This document shows positions 17,438-25,964 of a DNA stretch of 64,000 nt, one piece after another. Both the position numbers and the translations under genes were made by a program. Positions within the stretch are counted from its first letter, which is position 1. Every line of letters begins with the position of its first letter. The notes below the pieces were generated by a model. It did not search any database, had not been told where the DNA came from, and saw only the letters and a program-made list of their open reading frames with translations. Source of the DNA: Leeuwenhoekiella nanhaiensis (GTDB lineage Bacteria > Bacteroidota > Bacteroidia > Flavobacteriales > Flavobacteriaceae); the NCBI RefSeq assembly GCF_002744755.1, contig NZ_KZ319293.1, positions 1 through 64,000 on the forward strand, given 5' to 3'.

Positions 17438-17460
17438 GAGTATTCTAAAATGAATAGGGC

Positions 17461-19344
17461 TTAGTTACCGCCTTTTTCCATTTTCTTCTTCAATGCTGCA
17501 AGAGCATCGTTAGCATCACCTAAAGTAGGTGCACTAGCTGCTGCTGAGTCTGCCGCTTTTTTGGCAGCCTGCTTAACGATTTTAGCCTCTTCTTCTTTGA
17601 ATAAAGAAGTGTGTGAAGCTACAACGCGCTTGAAGTCTTTGTTAAATTCAATGATCTGGAATTCAGCTTCCTCACCTTTAGAAAGTTTGCTGCCGTCTTC
17701 CTTCTCCATATGACGACCGGGGATAAACGCCTCGATGTCTTCGTTGAATTTAACTACAGCTCCCTTATCTACTACCTCATCGATAGTACCGGTGTGCTTG
17801 GTTCCCACAGCAAATTCCTCTTCGTATTTATCCCAAGGATTGTCTTCGATTTGCTTGTGACCTAAGCTTAGCTTACGACCTTCTACGTCAAGCTCTAGAA
17901 CTACTACTTCCAGCTTATCGCCAATATTCGTAAATTCTGATGGGTGCTTCACTTTCTTAGTCCAGCTAAGGTCTGAGATGTAGATCAAACCATCAATACC
18001 TTCTTCAAGTTCTACAAACACACCAAAGTTGGTGAAATTACGAACGATACCGGTGTGACGTGAACCTACAGGATATTTAGTGGTAATATCTGTCCAAGGA
18101 TCCTGGCTTAGTTGCTTGATACCAAGTGACATCTTACGATCTTCGCGATCCATAGTAAGAATCTGAGCTTCTACCTCATCACCTACATTTACGAAATCCT
18201 GAGCGCTGCGCAAGTGCGTAGACCAAGACATTTCACTAACGTGGATAAGACCTTCTACTCCTTCTTCTACTTCAACGAAAGCACCGTAATCTGCGATTAC
18301 TACAACTTTACCTTTTACTTTATCACCAACGCTTAAGTTTTCGCTAAGTGCATCCCATGGATGCTTCTTAAGCTGCTTAAGACCAAGTTGGATACGTGTT
18401 TTATCCTCATCAAAATCAAGGATAACCACGTTAAGTTTTTGATCAAGATCAACGATCTCATTCGGGTGGTTGATACGAGACCAAGAAAGATCTGTAATGT
18501 GTACCAATCCATCAACACCTCCAAGGTCAACAAATACCCCATAAGAAGTAATGTTTTTAACGGTACCTTCAAGTACCTGACCTTTTTCAAGCTGCCCGAT
18601 GATTTCTTTTTTCTGCTCTTCGATATCTGCCTCGATAAGCGCTTTGTGAGAAACTACTACGTTCTTAAATTCCTGGTTGATTTTCACAACTTTGAATTCC
18701 ATAGTTTTGTTTACATATGCATCGTAATCACGGATTGGCTTCACGTCGATTTGTGAACCTGGCAAGAACGCCTCGATTCCAAATACGTCAACGATCATAC
18801 CTCCTTTAGTACGTGCCTTAACAAAACCGGTAACGATAGTACCGTCTTCGTGTGCTTTGTTTACGCGATCCCAAGCTTTGATCACACGAGCTTTACGGTG
18901 AGAAAGAATCAACTGACCGGTAGCGTCTTCACGCACGTCGATTAATACTTCTACCTTATCTCCTACTTTAAGATCAGGATTGTAACGGAACTCATTTAAA
19001 GAGATAACCCCTTCAGACTTCGCGTTGATATCAATAATAGCATCACGATCTGTGATGTTGATTACGGTACCTTCAACTACTTCATCGTCTAGCGTGTCTA
19101 CGAAGTTCTCTGCAACTAATTTCTCAAACTCATCCAGCTTGTCATCATCGATAGGGTCAATACCTTCTTCGTAGTTGTGCCAGTTAAATTCTTTTAGGAA
19201 TTTTTCAGGATTTGCCTGTGCAGGACTTGCGTAACCTTTTGGCTCCTCAATAGAATCTGGAGTAGCAAGCTCTTCTGCAGCTGCAACGTTGGTTTTAAGT
19301 TCAACTTCTTCCTGAACTTCCGGTTTTTTGTTTTCTTCAGCCAT
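17461..19344 (-). CDS. rpsA: 30S ribosomal protein S1
   Basis: Binds mRNA and brings it to the 30S subunit, an important role in a phylum with weak Shine-Dalgarno sites. The 627-residue protein has an acidic N-terminal extension of about 80 residues, then six S1 (OB-fold) repeats. Repeats 3 to 5 are most typical (GTVKNITSYGVFVDLGGVDGLVHITDLSW, split over about 255-285, and later copies ending in SDLSW or SEMSW). The tail is Ala/Lys rich. It is longer than E. coli S1 (557), mostly at the two ends. cmk, often its neighbour, is about 6 kb away here. Confidence 0.97.
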   Translation of the reverse strand: MAEENKKPEVQEEVELKTNVAAAEELATPDSIEEPKGYASPAQANPEKFLKEFNWHNYEEGIDPIDDDKLDEFEKLVAENFVDTLDDEVVEGTVINITDRDAIIDINAKSEGVISLNEFRYNPDLKVGDKVEVLIDVREDATGQLILSHRKARVIKAWDRVNKAHEDGTIVTGFVKARTKGGMIVDVFGIEAFLPGSQIDVKPIRDYDAYVNKTMEFKVVKINQEFKNVVVSHKALIEADIEEQKKEIIGQLEKGQVLEGTVKNITSYGVFVDLGGVDGLVHITDLSWSRINHPNEIVDLDQKLNVVILDFDEDKTRIQLGLKQLKKHPWDALSENLSVGDKVKGKVVVIADYGAFVEVEEGVEGLIHVSEMSWSTHLRSAQDFVNVGDEVEAQILTMDREDRKMSLGIKQLSQDPWTDITTKYPVGSRHTGIVRNFTNFGVFVELEEGIDGLIYISDLSWTKKVKHPSEFTNIGDKLEVVVLELDVEGRKLSLGHKQIEDNPWDKYEEEFAVGTKHTGTIDEVVDKGAVVKFNEDIEAFIPGRHMEKEDGSKLSKGEEAEFQIIEFNKDFKRVVASHTSLFKEEEAKIVKQAAKKAADSAAASAPTLGDANDALAALKKKMEKGGN

Positions 19345-19540
19345 TGCTGATAACTAATTTGTATTTTATGTCCTGGCGAAAGCTTCACAACACCAAACCA
19401 TAAAAGAGGTTTAAAATATCTGTTTTTCAAACTATTAAGGCTTTAAAACCCAAATAGCGCCTTTTGTGCTTTCTTACATTGTCAAAAGGAGTGCAAAATT
19501 ACGGAAAGTTTTCTTATTTTCTATCCATCTAATTAAAAAT

Positions 19541-20380
19541 ATGTCACAAGAATTAAAGAGCACCCGTTTTACGGGCGAAATACCTCATTATAAATTGTTT
19601 GGCCGCAGCTGGAAAGCTTCAAAACAAAAGGCTGTAGTGTGTATTATTCACGGTTTTGGAGAGCATATAGGCAGATACGCTCACGTAGTTGATTTTTTAG
19701 TACAAAACGGCATCGGTTGTTATGCTATAGATCTACCGGGTCACGGTAAATCTTCCGGAAAACGCGGAGTGATTCGCTCTTTTCAGGATGTTATTCTCGC
19801 GGTAGATTATGTTTATGAAAAGGCTTTGAAAGATAACCCTAACACACCGGTATTTTTGTATGGTCACAGTATGGGTGGTGGCATTGTCCTTAGGTATCTA
19901 TTGCTTACTTCCATCCCCCCGGCAGGAGCGCTTGTCACTTCCCCCTGGCTCAGACTCGTCAAAAATCCGAACGCTATAGCAATTGTTTTGGGGCGAATCG
20001 CTTTGAATTTTGGTTTTAATCCGGTACGCGAAACGAAACTTGACCCGAAAGAGCTGTCTCGGGATTTAGAAACAGGTAAGGCTTATGAAGCAGATGAACT
20101 GGTGCATCATCAGGCTTGTCTGCGTCTGTATTTCGATTTAAGTGACAACGGGACGCATTTGATGCATAAAGAGTTTGACTTTAGAACACCTATTTTACTG
20201 GCACACGGAACCGCAGACCAGATCACGCAATACGATGCTTCGGCAAAACTAGCTGAAAAACATAAAGCACAAATACAGTTTAAATCCTGGCCAGGTCTAA
20301 GACACGAGACACACAACGAACTGAACAAACACGAAGTGCTTCAGGTTTATACACAGTGGATTTTAGATCAGGTAAATTGA
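19541..20380 (+). CDS. Monoacylglycerol-lipase-like alpha/beta-hydrolase
   Basis: The start is the ATG of MSQELKSTRF; a longer frame overlaps the rpsA promoter region. This is a serine hydrolase of the lysophospholipase / monoglyceride lipase group (Hydrolase_4). The oxyanion segment is IIHGFGEHIGRY, the nucleophile Ser110 sits in LYGHSMGGGIVL, the acid is Asp226 (AHGTADQIT) and the base is His255 (GLRHETHNE). At 279 residues it has the family length. It is predicted cytosolic and cleaves lipid esters, with the true substrate unknown. Confidence 0.85.
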   Translation: MSQELKSTRFTGEIPHYKLFGRSWKASKQKAVVCIIHGFGEHIGRYAHVVDFLVQNGIGCYAIDLPGHGKSSGKRGVIRSFQDVILAVDYVYEKALKDNPNTPVFLYGHSMGGGIVLRYLLLTSIPPAGALVTSPWLRLVKNPNAIAIVLGRIALNFGFNPVRETKLDPKELSRDLETGKAYEADELVHHQACLRLYFDLSDNGTHLMHKEFDFRTPILLAHGTADQITQYDASAKLAEKHKAQIQFKSWPGLRHETHNELNKHEVLQVYTQWILDQVN

Positions 20381-20413
20381 GTGGCATACGCCTGAAAATA
20401 GCTTAACTAAAAA

Positions 20414-20527
20414 AACCTGCTCGTGCAGTTGATCGCGCAAGTCTTCACGCGACATTGGTCCTAAATCGCTAGCATCACGGGTAGGATCACCCACTTTCAA
20501 CTTACTCATCCCGGCAACGAATTTTTT
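20414..20527 (-). pseudogene. 114-bp remnant of an aldehyde dehydrogenase gene
   Basis: Read on the minus strand, this piece aligns without gaps to 22655-22768 inside the aldehyde dehydrogenase gene, with 7 differences in 114 bases by my count. It encodes the counterpart of residues about 299-336 (AGMSKLKVGDPT, then SDLGPMSREDLRDQLHEQV). The differences include coherent codon changes (Thr-Arg-Asp for Thr-Asp-Asn, Ser for Ala), so it looks like debris of a related second gene rather than a fresh copy. The same-orientation repeats flank the amidohydrolase gene. Confidence 0.88.
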
Positions 20528-20695
20528 ACAAATACAGGAAGTAATATAAAAACAGCGGTTAAAATATATTGTTTCTACAATAAATTGAACTTCAACAAGA
20601 AATTGAAAACATTGTCAATATCAAATCTCATTTTTAGAGATTCCCTCATTTATAGATTGCTATTTTAGAATTCGACATAAATTCTTTTAAAGCCA

Positions 20696-20723
20696 CAGAC
20701 TAGGTCTGATTTTATTAACTTTA
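20696..20723 (+). promoter_or_regulatory. Candidate operator and -7 element before the amidohydrolase
   Basis: A perfect inverted repeat CAGAC-TAG-GTCTG (20696-20708) lies 7 bases before a -7-like TAACTTTA (20716-20723). The start codon is 25 bases further on. A repressor bound there would cover the -33 region. Confidence 0.35.
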
Positions 20724-20748
20724 GAAGTACTAACTAAAATGTTGATAT

Positions 20749-22173
20749 ATGAATACAAAAGTTACATTCCTCTCCCTCCTTTTAGGAATCTTTGCTTTTG
20801 GGCAAAAAATCCCTAAGGATAAAAAGGAGCTTATTGCTTCTGTTGAAAATCACAAAGAAGATCTCATTTCAATTAGCGACAAAATCTGGGCAAATGCCGA
20901 AATCGCTTTTCAAGAATCTGAGTCTTCAAAACTTCTTGCCGACTATGCCGAAGCAAACGGTTTTACCGTAGAACGTGGTGTAGCAAATATACCGACTGCA
21001 TTTATTGCGACCTATGGCTCAGGAAAACCTGTAATAAGCGTTTTAGGTGAGTTTGATGCATTACCCGGAATTTCTCAAAAGGCGCAACCTACTAAAGAAC
21101 CCCTTGAAGCAGGTGCTGCAGGTCACGGTTGCGGTCATAACCTTTTTGGCACTGCAAGTCTGGGCGCAGCAATTGCTGTAAAAGAAAAAATAGAGGCTGG
21201 TGAAATAAAAGGCACTGTAAAATTCATAGGAACTCCCGCCGAAGAAAAATTCTTTGGAAAACTATGGATGCTAGAAGCAGGAGTTTGGGATGATGTCGAT
21301 GTTAATGTTAGCTGGCATCCTTCTGAAGATACTAAGGCAGATGTGCAAAGTTCGCTGGCAATGGTTGACTTTATCGTTGAATTTCATGGGCAAGCAGCTC
21401 ACGCCGCGGCTGACCCTTGGAATGGGCGTAGCGCCTCTGATGCGCTAGAATTGTATACAACCGGAATCAATTATTTCCGTGAGCATATCAAACCTACCGT
21501 ACGTATTCATTATCATATTCAAGACGGTGGGCAAGTGGTTAACGTGGTACCTGATTACAGTAAACTTTGGGTACGCGTGCGCAACACCGATACCAAGGGA
21601 ATGCTTCCTGTTTTTGAGCAGGTAAAGAAAATGGCAGAAGGTGCTGCGATTATGGCAAATGTAGATTACAAATATTCGCTGGTTTCCGGTATACGCGAAA
21701 CTCTGGTAAACAGAACAGGTGGAGCGGTGATGCAAAAGAATCTGGAGCTTTTAGGACCTTTAACCTACACAGAAGAAGAAATCGCTTTTGGCAAGAAAAT
21801 TCAAGAAATGACTGATAAACCTCAGGTAGGAATGGACAGTAAGATTTATCCTTTTGAAGAAACCAAGGATAATCCCGGCGGCGGCTCTACAGATGTTCGA
21901 GATGTGAGCTGGAATGTGCCTAATATTAATCTTGGGGTAACTGTTGCGCCTAAAGATACGCCCTGGCATTCTTGGGCTGTTGTCGCCTGTGGCGGAATGT
22001 CTATAGGCCACAAAGGAATGATAATGGCTTCAAAAGCAATGTCGATGACGATGTATGATCTTTTTGAGAATGCAAAACTTGTTGAAGAAATAAAAGCCGA
22101 ATTTAAAGAACGAAAAGGTGACGACGTCTATAAAGCGATGATCCCTGACGGACCGCCTCCTATAGGTAACTAA
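20749..22173 (+). CDS. Exported M20-family amidohydrolase, AbgB-like
   Basis: Similar to p-aminobenzoyl-glutamate hydrolase subunit B and related amide hydrolases. A short signal peptide ends near FAFGQ. The M20 metal motifs are visible: VLGEFDALPG, GAAGHGCGHNLFG (His/His), GTPAEEKFFGK (Glu pair), VSWHPSED and, near the end, a His in a HSWAVV segment. The lid or dimerisation domain lies between. At 474 residues it is full length. The signal peptide places it in the periplasm, unlike E. coli AbgB. It is flanked by two copies of an aldehyde dehydrogenase segment, so it may be a recent insert at this site. Confidence 0.85.
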   Translation: MNTKVTFLSLLLGIFAFGQKIPKDKKELIASVENHKEDLISISDKIWANAEIAFQESESSKLLADYAEANGFTVERGVANIPTAFIATYGSGKPVISVLGEFDALPGISQKAQPTKEPLEAGAAGHGCGHNLFGTASLGAAIAVKEKIEAGEIKGTVKFIGTPAEEKFFGKLWMLEAGVWDDVDVNVSWHPSEDTKADVQSSLAMVDFIVEFHGQAAHAAADPWNGRSASDALELYTTGINYFREHIKPTVRIHYHIQDGGQVVNVVPDYSKLWVRVRNTDTKGMLPVFEQVKKMAEGAAIMANVDYKYSLVSGIRETLVNRTGGAVMQKNLELLGPLTYTEEEIAFGKKIQEMTDKPQVGMDSKIYPFEETKDNPGGGSTDVRDVSWNVPNINLGVTVAPKDTPWHSWAVVACGGMSIGHKGMIMASKAMSMTMYDLFENAKLVEEIKAEFKERKGDDVYKAMIPDGPPPIGN

Positions 22174-22215
22174 AAAGAAAAACCCCGCTCATCACTGAAC
22201 GGGGTTTTTCTTTTT
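22172..22215. terminator. Bidirectional terminator
   Basis: A 16-bp perfect stem (AAAAAGAAAAACCCCG and its complement, 12-base loop) between the convergent amidohydrolase and aldehyde dehydrogenase genes. Confidence 0.92.
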
Positions 22216-22231
22216 AAAGTGACATCTGCAA

Positions 22232-23662
22232 CTAGCTATTGAGTCTCATTATCGCTTTTTCATTTACAAATTCTTTAAGACCGAAACCTCCGTGTTCACG
22301 CCCGTAACCGGAATCTTTTACACCTCCAAAAGGCATATTAGGCTGCGCGACGCCAAAACTGTTGATGAATACCATACCGGTATCAAAATGCTTCTGAGCT
22401 AACTCAAAGGCTTTATCTTCATCTTTTGAGAAGATTCCTCCACCCAGGCCAAAACGACTATCGTTGGCAATACGCATCGCATCTTCATCATCTTTAGCCT
22501 TAATTAGTGAAGCTACAGGGCCAAAAAGTTCATCATCGTAAGCCGGCTGCCCCGGTTTAACGTTACCCAAAATGGTTGCGGGATAGAAAAACCCGTCTCC
22601 TTCCGGCATTTTACCTCCACATAGAATTTCAGCACCATTCTTTACACTTTCTTCAACCTGCTCGTGCAGTTGATCGCGCAAGTCTTCACGTGCCATTGGT
22701 CCTAAATCGCTAGCATTATCGGTAGGATCTCCCACTTTCAACTTACTCATTCCGGCAACGAATTTTTTCTTGAATTCGTCATATACTTTTTCAGTAACCA
22801 CAAATCGTTTGGCAGCCACACAGGTTTCTCCATTATTATAGGTTCTACCTTTGATACTCCATTCAACCGCTAGATCTACATCGGCATCTTCAAGTACCAA
22901 ATAGGCATCATTCGATCCCAATTCCAAAACAGTTTTCTTAAGTGCCTTCCCGGCTTTCTCACCAATAATTCTTCCGGCATCGCCGCTACCCGTTAAGGTC
23001 ACACCCCGTACAAGGTCATTTTCAATAATTGAATCTGACTGGTCGTGTGAAATACGTAATACGGTAAATAGGTTATCTGGTAATCCGGCATCTTCAATAA
23101 TTTCCTGAATTAAAAGGGCGCAACCGGTAACATTCTCGGCATGCTTTAATAGAATACTATTTCCTGCCATCAGGTTAGCAATAGTATAACGCATTACCTG
23201 ATAGGTTGGAAAATTCCACGGTTGAATACCATAAATCACTCCGAGCGGTGCGTAGGTAATGATACCTTTTCCTCCATCAGGAAGCGTTCGTTCTATATTT
23301 CCCAGTTCCTTTGGTCCATTTTCCGATGTATAATCACAAATTGCTACACAGAGGTCAACTTCCTGTTCTCCCTGACTAAGCTTTTTCCCCATTTCTTCGG
23401 TCATAAGCTTCACCAGTTTATCTTTATGCTTAGATAAACTCTTTCCAATATTTTTAATGTGTTTTGCGCGTTCTTCCTGTGAAAAGTGCTTCCATTTAGA
23501 AAATGCTTCGTGAGATGCCTTTACAGCATCTTTCGCTTCTGCATCGGTCATTAATTTATAGCGTTTTAGTTCTTTTCCGGTTGCAGGATTAATCGTTTTT
23601 AATACGGAATCGTCTGAAGCCGTTGGCTTAGCGATTGGTTTTTCTGCTGTTGCTGTACTCAT
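22232..23662 (-). CDS. NAD(P)-dependent aldehyde dehydrogenase, succinate-semialdehyde type
   Basis: Start placed at the ATG of MSTATAEKPIAK; the frame extends 39 codons further but that part looks untranslated. The ALDH motifs are complete: IQPWNFP with Asn150, TLTGSGDAGRII for NAD binding, general base Glu247 (VLELGS) and catalytic Cys281 (NNGETCVAAKR). The SNDAYLVLEDADVD context and the 476-residue length resemble the short succinate-semialdehyde dehydrogenases (Sad/GabD-like). The true substrate is not certain. Part of it, residues about 299-336, is repeated as a remnant 2.2 kb downstream. Confidence 0.9.
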   Translation of the reverse strand: MSTATAEKPIAKPTASDDSVLKTINPATGKELKRYKLMTDAEAKDAVKASHEAFSKWKHFSQEERAKHIKNIGKSLSKHKDKLVKLMTEEMGKKLSQGEQEVDLCVAICDYTSENGPKELGNIERTLPDGGKGIITYAPLGVIYGIQPWNFPTYQVMRYTIANLMAGNSILLKHAENVTGCALLIQEIIEDAGLPDNLFTVLRISHDQSDSIIENDLVRGVTLTGSGDAGRIIGEKAGKALKKTVLELGSNDAYLVLEDADVDLAVEWSIKGRTYNNGETCVAAKRFVVTEKVYDEFKKKFVAGMSKLKVGDPTDNASDLGPMAREDLRDQLHEQVEESVKNGAEILCGGKMPEGDGFFYPATILGNVKPGQPAYDDELFGPVASLIKAKDDEDAMRIANDSRFGLGGGIFSKDEDKAFELAQKHFDTGMVFINSFGVAQPNMPFGGVKDSGYGREHGGFGLKEFVNEKAIMRLNS

Positions 23663-24039
23663 AATTTTTCTTTTTTTAGCTTTAAATTGAGGGATTACTA
23701 AAGTTTCTCCCTTGATTTTTATTAAAGTTAAAAAAGAGGTCCTGATTAATGGACTCAATTGGGAAAGCCTTAAGTGCATCTTATACTTAATTTAGGATAG
23801 ACATAAAAAAAGAGCTCCCTTTTCAGGAAGCTCCGCACAAATCATTAGGCTTTTAGAATCAAATAGTCTTGATCATCACATCGTTTTAAATTGGTTTTGT
23901 AAAAAAATGCCCTGCAGCTGAAATCCAGCTCAATACCCAACGCACCAAAATTACTACACACAGTATTGTACAAGTATATTTTAGCCTTTCTTTAAGTGAA
24001 TTTTGCGAACTATTCAAAAATTCCGGGCTTTAAACATGA
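23663..24039. other. Intergenic region, aldehyde dehydrogenase to MFS gene
   Basis: It holds the leader of the dehydrogenase, with a possible -7 element TAACTTTA at 23723-23730 on the minus strand, and one terminator hairpin. The remainder is A/T rich with no gene I can support. Confidence 0.6.
23805..23833 (-). terminator. Terminator downstream of the MFS gene
   Basis: GAGCTTCCT and GGGAGCTC pair with one mismatch around a short loop; on the minus strand a run of T follows. It lies about 200 bases past the MFS stop codon. Confidence 0.65.
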
Positions 24040-25212
24040 TTATTCCTTAGGTCTAGAGGTGCTTGAAAAGGCCTGAAAAGCGAGAATTAAAACAGAAAAG
24101 ACAAGTCCGGTGGTTGCTACACCCTCCCATTTAAAATGTTGCCACGCATAGGCGCCCGCGACCGTACCTAACGCTCCTCCTATAAAGTAGCCTACCATAT
24201 AAATCGTATTAACCCGGTTGCGGGCATCGGGGTTTTTAGTGAAAATGATATTTTGATTGGTTACGTGCAGACTTTGCAAACCGAAATCAACCAGCAAAAT
24301 TCCTATTACCAACCCGATAATGGAATGGGCCGAAAATTCAAAAACAATCCACGATAAAATCAGTACGCCTGTAAAGGCATAAATCAGTTTTTTGGAATCG
24401 TATGTATCATTGAGTTTACCTGAAAGTGTAGCTCCCAAAGCTCCAATGATTCCCAGAACCCCAAACAATCCCGCAGCACCACTGCCATAACCGAAATTTT
24501 GTTCCATCAGAAAAACGAGCGTGGTCCAGAACGCACTAAAACCTGCAAAACCAAAACCTCCGCGCAAGGCGGCAATGCGCACCTCTGGCTTGGTTTTTAC
24601 AATATCAATCAACGAGCGCATCAGTTGGGCATAGCTGCCTTTAAAATCTGTCTCAACATCAGGTAATTTAAAATACAAAATGACTGCATACACAATCATG
24701 AAGCCTGCCGCCAGATAGTACATAAAACGCCAGCCAAAATAATCGCCAATCATTCCGCTTATAAAACGGCTACCTAGAATACCAATGAGCAGACCGCTCA
24801 TCACAATCCCAATCGCTTTACCCCGGTTTTCTTCACGCGCGAGTTGTGCAGCCATAGGAACAAACAGCTGTGGAACCACAGAAGCAAAACCCACACAAAA
24901 ACTGGAAAGGGTAAGCATCCACAAGCTGGGAGCCAGTGCAGTACAAATAAGGGCCGCAACGATGGCAATAAAATCAAACAGAATGATTTTTCGTCTTGAA
25001 AATTTATCTCCAAGGGGAATGATGAAGAGCAATCCAAAAGCATAGCCCAACTGTGTGGCAAGCGGAATCTTGCTTACCTGAGCTTCGGTAACCTGAAAGG
25101 TTTGAGCCATAAGATTAAGCAGCGGCTGATTGTAGTAATTGTTAGCCACCACCAGACCGGCACCAACGGCCATAAGGTAAAGCAGGGAATTGCTAAGCTG
25201 AGTGGCTTTCAT
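24040..25212 (-). CDS. MFS transporter, drug/sugar efflux type
   Basis: A 390-residue major facilitator with about 12 predicted helices. The loop 2-3 motif is GDKFSRRKIILFD and the opening NNYYNQPLLNLMA is typical of the AraJ-like efflux group. The charged central loop (DVETDFKGSYAQLMRSL) separates the two halves. It starts 31 bases after the cmk stop codon, so porQ, cmk and this gene may share a transcript. The substrate is unknown. Confidence 0.85.
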   Translation of the reverse strand: MKATQLSNSLLYLMAVGAGLVVANNYYNQPLLNLMAQTFQVTEAQVSKIPLATQLGYAFGLLFIIPLGDKFSRRKIILFDFIAIVAALICTALAPSLWMLTLSSFCVGFASVVPQLFVPMAAQLAREENRGKAIGIVMSGLLIGILGSRFISGMIGDYFGWRFMYYLAAGFMIVYAVILYFKLPDVETDFKGSYAQLMRSLIDIVKTKPEVRIAALRGGFGFAGFSAFWTTLVFLMEQNFGYGSGAAGLFGVLGIIGALGATLSGKLNDTYDSKKLIYAFTGVLILSWIVFEFSAHSIIGLVIGILLVDFGLQSLHVTNQNIIFTKNPDARNRVNTIYMVGYFIGGALGTVAGAYAWQHFKWEGVATTGLVFSVLILAFQAFSSTSRPKE

Positions 25213-25243
25213 ATTAAGAGATCAGAAAAACTAAAGCGCCAGA

Positions 25244-25939
25244 TTAGCACCTGCCGTAAATACGGTCTTTTGCAAGTTGCAGTAAAATATGAAACTGATC
25301 TTCAATATTGGTATGGGTATTATCAAGCAGGATCGCGTCTTCTGCCTGTTTCAGTGGAGAATCTTTACGGGTGGTATCAAGCTCATCGCGCTTTTGTACA
25401 TTTTCGAGCACAGCCTCATACGTCACGTCCTCACCTTTCTGCTGAAGTTCTTCAAAGCGTCTTCGTGCCCGCTCTTCGGCCGTAGCCGTCATAAACACCT
25501 TGAGTTCGGCATCTGGAAAAACCACGGTACCTATATCGCGGCCATCCATCACAATACCCTTGTCTTTCCCCATCTCGTGCTGCTGCATAACCAGAAGTTT
25601 ACGTACTTCGGGCACCGCCGCAACCTGACTTACGAAATTTGAAACTTCTAAGGTGCGTATCTCGCGCTCCACATTTTCGCTATTCAGCAATACTTCACCC
25701 AGACCCGTATCGGCATTTAAGGCAAACTTGACATTAACCATAAAGAGATGACGTACGAGGGCTTCCTTATCAAAATAACCTTCTTTGATAAACAATTTGC
25801 GCATTGCATATAACGTGACTGCGCGGTACATCGCACCGGTATCCACATAAATGTAGTTCAGTTCTTTGGCCAGCATTTTTGCCACGGTGCTTTTACCTGT
25901 GGAAGAATACCCGTCAATAGCAATGGTTATTTTTTTCAA
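25244..25939 (-). CDS. cmk: Cytidylate kinase
   Basis: Phosphorylates CMP and dCMP with ATP. The P-loop is GYSSTGKST (residues 10-18), slightly changed from the usual GPAGSGKST. Other family elements are VDTGAMYRAVTLYA, GIVMDGRDIGTVVFPDAELKVFMTA and RARRRFEELQQKG. The length of 231 is normal. It lies 25 bases after porQ. Confidence 0.95.
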   Translation of the reverse strand: MKKITIAIDGYSSTGKSTVAKMLAKELNYIYVDTGAMYRAVTLYAMRKLFIKEGYFDKEALVRHLFMVNVKFALNADTGLGEVLLNSENVEREIRTLEVSNFVSQVAAVPEVRKLLVMQQHEMGKDKGIVMDGRDIGTVVFPDAELKVFMTATAEERARRRFEELQQKGEDVTYEAVLENVQKRDELDTTRKDSPLKQAEDAILLDNTHTNIEDQFHILLQLAKDRIYGRC

Positions 25940-25964
25940 GAAGACTGATTTTTAAAGTTCTAGC

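Larger units (their letters stand above)
17098..17460. other. Intergenic region, GlmU-like gene to rpsA
   Basis: No coding sequence is evident. It holds the 8-bp tandem repeat, an A/T-rich stretch with repeated TGATTTCT / TGATTACT words, the multi-hairpin element and the rpsA terminator. Confidence 0.7.
20381..20748. other. Intergenic region with dehydrogenase remnant
   Basis: Apart from the remnant and the candidate promoter and operator near its right end, the stretch is A/T rich. I see no coding capacity, tRNA or terminator in it. Confidence 0.65.

Noticed and set aside
23663-23779. Longer N-terminus for the aldehyde dehydrogenase
   Set aside because: The extra 39 residues do not look like an ALDH leader or signal peptide, and the internal ATG gives the normal family length.
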